Assembly (NCBI GenBank): GCA_020442545.1
Contig: JAGRJX010000372.1
Location: 1 to 5,613, forward strand
Length of the DNA: 5,613 nucleotides
Direction: 5' to 3'
From: Lysobacterales bacterium
Lineage (GTDB): Bacteria > Pseudomonadota > Gammaproteobacteria > Xanthomonadales > Xanthomonadaceae
Under the pieces are notes generated by a model. It was not told the origin of the DNA. It did not search any database and was given only the letters and a program-made list of their open reading frames with translations. Both the position numbers and the translations under genes were made by a program. Position 1 is the first letter of the stretch. The number at the start of each line of letters is the position of its first letter. Below are positions 5,054-5,613 of the stretch, one piece after another.

Positions 5054-5613
5054 GTGAACGCTCCGACCAAGACGAATGTATCCAAGCACGGCGCGACCAG
5101 CCTCAGTCGCCGCAATTTCCTCAAGGGCAGCGCCACGCTGGGCGGCGGCCTGGTGATCGGCTTCCTGGTGCCCGGCGCCAACCGCTTTGCCGCTGCGGCC
5201 GATGTCATGGCCGGCGGCGAATTCACCCCCAATGCCTTCCTGCGGATCGGTGCGGACAACACGATCCGCGTGGTGCTGGCGCATTCGGAGATGGGACAGG
5301 GCGTGTGGACCACGCTGCCGATGCTGATTGCCGAGGAGCTCGATGCCGACTGGACGCGCATCGCGGTCGAACATGCGCCTGCCGACCAGCGCTATGCCCA
5401 CACCGGCTTTGGCACCATGGCCACCGGCGGTTCAACCAGCACTGCGTCGGAGTTCCAGCGCTACCGCCAGGCGGGTGCCGCGGCGCGGGCCATGCTGCAG
5501 CAGGCAGCGGCAGCGCGCTTTGGCGTGGCAGCGAAGACGATCAGCATGGCCAACGGCGTGGCCAGCGCCGGCGACCTGCAGGCCAGCTACGGCGAGCTGG
5601 CCGAAGCGGCGGG
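5054..5613 (+). CDS. iorB: Molybdopterin-binding large subunit, isoquinoline 1-oxidoreductase beta family (partial, 5' end)
   Basis: The frame starts with GTG at 5054 and stays open to the window edge, giving 186 residues, about a quarter of the roughly 740 expected. A twin-arginine signal, SRRNFLK (18-24), is followed by a weakly hydrophobic GSATLGGGLVIGFLVPGA (25-42) and a probable cleavage zone at the Ala run 46-49. Export of the folded, cofactor-loaded enzyme to the periplasm is therefore expected. The mature part shows family patterns: HSEMGQGVWTTLPMLIAEEL (77-96), ATGGSTSTAS (123-132) and RQAGAAARAML (138-148). The substrate pocket, the Mo-binding segments and any fused cytochrome c domain lie beyond the window. 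It pairs with iorA upstream and depends on cofactor maturation of the kind encoded by the divergent xdhC-mocA. The substrate is not determinable here. The call rests on family patterns read by eye, strengthened by the adjacent IorA. Confidence 0.93.
   Translation, partial: MNAPTKTNVSKHGATSLSRRNFLKGSATLGGGLVIGFLVPGANRFAAAADVMAGGEFTPNAFLRIGADNTIRVVLAHSEMGQGVWTTLPMLIAEELDADWTRIAVEHAPADQRYAHTGFGTMATGGSTSTASEFQRYRQAGAAARAMLQQAAAARFGVAAKTISMANGVASAGDLQASYGELAEAA

Noticed and set aside
4508..5401. A 297-codon minus-strand frame opposite iorA and iorB.
   Set aside because: No domain is recognisable, and both underlying plus-strand genes are unmistakable with good ribosome sites.

Overview
The window is GC-rich, densely coded chromosomal DNA from a proteobacterium. 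The MutM and the acyl-CoA-type desaturase with a long C-terminal extension look gammaproteobacterial. Weak Shine-Dalgarno sites, strong G/C at third positions and the gene content make a Xanthomonadales/Lysobacterales-like organism my best guess, but this is inference with moderate confidence. I see no RNA gene, CRISPR array, insertion sequence or phage gene.

Left part (1-2773): the minus strand carries the N-terminal part of a small ribosomal-L7/L12-CTD-like protein (1-164, cut by the window edge) and a complete mutM (277-1089), the glycosylase that removes 8-oxoguanine. A 100-bp divergent intergenic region separates mutM from a plus-strand pair: a membrane fatty-acid desaturase with all three histidine boxes (1190-2395) and, only 3 nt after its stop, a small exported EF-hand protein (2399-2773). 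That intergenic region holds a perfect dyad around a CATAAT hexamer, and a perfect 8-bp direct repeat flanks the dyad.

Right part (2806-5613): this is a molybdenum-hydroxylase locus. On the minus strand, xdhC (Mo-cofactor insertion/sulfuration chaperone, 3436-4410) is followed 3 nt later by mocA (CTP:molybdopterin cytidylyltransferase type, GTG start, 2806-3432). Divergently, across a 115-bp intergenic region, lie iorA (2Fe-2S subunit, 4526-4981) and the first quarter of iorB (Mo-binding subunit with a twin-arginine signal, GTG start, from 5054 to the window edge). The four genes form a logical set. MocA makes the cytosine-dinucleotide form of the cofactor, XdhC carries and protects it for sulfuration and insertion, IorA and IorB assemble in the cytoplasm, and the IorB Tat signal would export the folded complex. 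The substrate cannot be read from the sequence; 'isoquinoline oxidoreductase' is a family name, not a demonstrated activity.

Most of the window is recognisable biology. The points most worth a second look are the self-contained divergent IorAB/XdhC-MocA cassette, the very tight desaturase/EF-hand pairing, and the operator-like structure in front of the desaturase. I did not find evidence of a wholly new system.
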